This document shows, piece after piece, positions 62,912 through 63,302 of a stretch of 63,302 bases of DNA. Positions within the stretch are counted from its first letter, which is position 1; every line of letters starts with the position of its first letter. Under the pieces are notes generated by a model. It did no database searches and had not been told where the DNA came from. It was given only the letters and a program-made list of their open reading frames with translations. The stretch comes from CAZCDS01 sp964497585 (lineage in GTDB: Bacteria; Desulfobacterota; Desulfomonilia; Desulfomonilales; Desulfomonilaceae): assembly GCA_964497585.1 (NCBI GenBank), contig CAZCDS010000036.1, positions 1-63,302 on the forward strand, given 5' to 3'. The position numbers were made by a program, and so were the translations under genes.

Positions 62912-63302
62912 TCTGCAATGTACGGCATCTCCGCCTTACTGTCTGGACACACGCACCAACCTGACGCACAGTAATGGTGAAGCCCAACAAGAGGCGATTC
63001 GACCTGAATTCAATCGTTGGATCATGACCGACTTCGAGGGAGACAGAGGTCACCCTGAAAGGGGAAAAAGCCAAATGGTCAATCGAGGGGGTGATGCAGC
63101 GAATGATCAATACCATCTCGCGTTCAGATGATGAATGTGACTCATCTTCGACAGTGTTCTCTTTTGGGTCAGTTGTAATGTGTTGAAAATACCGGGAGCG
63201 ATTTCTTGGAGTTTTCATAAGATGTTGCAATTACTACATGTGTATTGTGGGGAGCGTTTGAGATGTAGTGCCTAGAAAGTATGAGGCGGGCTTACTTTTG
63301 TC
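62912..63302. other. Right-edge stretch without a recognised gene
   Basis: About 390 bp after the last gene. Open frames are short and unconvincing, and I see no terminator, repeat or tRNA. Confidence 0.35.

Noticed and set aside
1..63302. CRISPR arrays, rRNA or tRNA genes
   Set aside because: Reading for regularly spaced repeats and for tRNA arms and CCA-adjacent cloverleafs by eye gave no candidate; a dedicated scan was not possible.

Overview
The window looks like a chromosomal segment of an anaerobic, probably sulfate-reducing or syntrophic, Desulfobacterota-type (deltaproteobacterial) organism that lives on aromatic, alicyclic or fatty acids. The reasons are a benzoyl-CoA-reductase/2-hydroxyacyl-CoA-dehydratase type enzyme set, a tungsten aldehyde:ferredoxin oxidoreductase, several acyl-CoA dehydrogenases, CoA ligases and thiolases, LIV-type ABC and TRAP transporters, an HdrB-like CCG protein and a C_GCAxxG_C_C protein. 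Taxonomy is an inference from gene content only.

Layout. (1) 1-4.5 kb: a patchwork with a CCG-domain protein, a frameshifted winged-helix gene, a hexapeptide acyltransferase, a small zinc-finger protein, an IS3 remnant and a cyclase-domain fragment. (2) 4.6-17.0 kb, all minus strand: a catabolic cluster that reads, in transcription order, acyl-CoA dehydrogenase, two SCP2 proteins, AOR, CoA ligase, two BcrC/BcrB (BzdN/BzdO)-like subunits, two BadF/BcrA-type ATPases, a CooC-like ATPase with a CXC motif, a third SCP2 protein and a MoaD/ThiS-like sulfur carrier. This is the most notable system in the window: a four-subunit, ATP-dependent (class I) ring-reductase-like complex packaged with lipid-binding SCP2 proteins and its own tungsten-cofactor and metallochaperone-like genes. 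(3) 17.3-28.6 kb: an accessory region with IS630, IS3 and another transposase remnant, a GlsB/YeaQ membrane protein, an ankyrin protein split by an in-frame stop, a TPR protein, a small lipoprotein-like ORF and a PrsW-type membrane protease that shares its N-terminal module with the ankyrin protein. (4) 28.6-39.4 kb, plus strand: CoA ligase, tandem-TetR regulator, SDR dehydrogenase, a complete LivHMGFK uptake system and a ~600-residue acyl-CoA dehydrogenase. (5) 39.4-43.5 kb: decayed mobile-element ends, a broken nuclease, a response regulator and a second tandem-TetR regulator on the minus strand. (6) 44.2-62.9 kb, plus strand: Old Yellow Enzyme-type reductase with an altered Fe-S cysteine pattern, TRAP transporter, EntE-like CoA ligase, MBL hydrolase, two VOC proteins, 3-hydroxyacyl-CoA dehydrogenase, two thiolases, a second ~600-residue acyl-CoA dehydrogenase, DUF362 protein, two unknown small proteins and a gamma-carbonic-anhydrase-like protein.

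How it fits together. Regions 4 and 6 resemble two versions of one module (uptake, CoA activation, oxidation or reduction, beta-oxidation), each with a tandem-TetR regulator and a ~600-residue acyl-CoA dehydrogenase; a truncated thiolase in region 4 has its intact paralogue in region 6. Region 2 could feed ring-reduced or dehydrated acyl-CoAs into these beta-oxidation genes. Substrates cannot be read from the sequence. No tRNA, rRNA or CRISPR array was seen.
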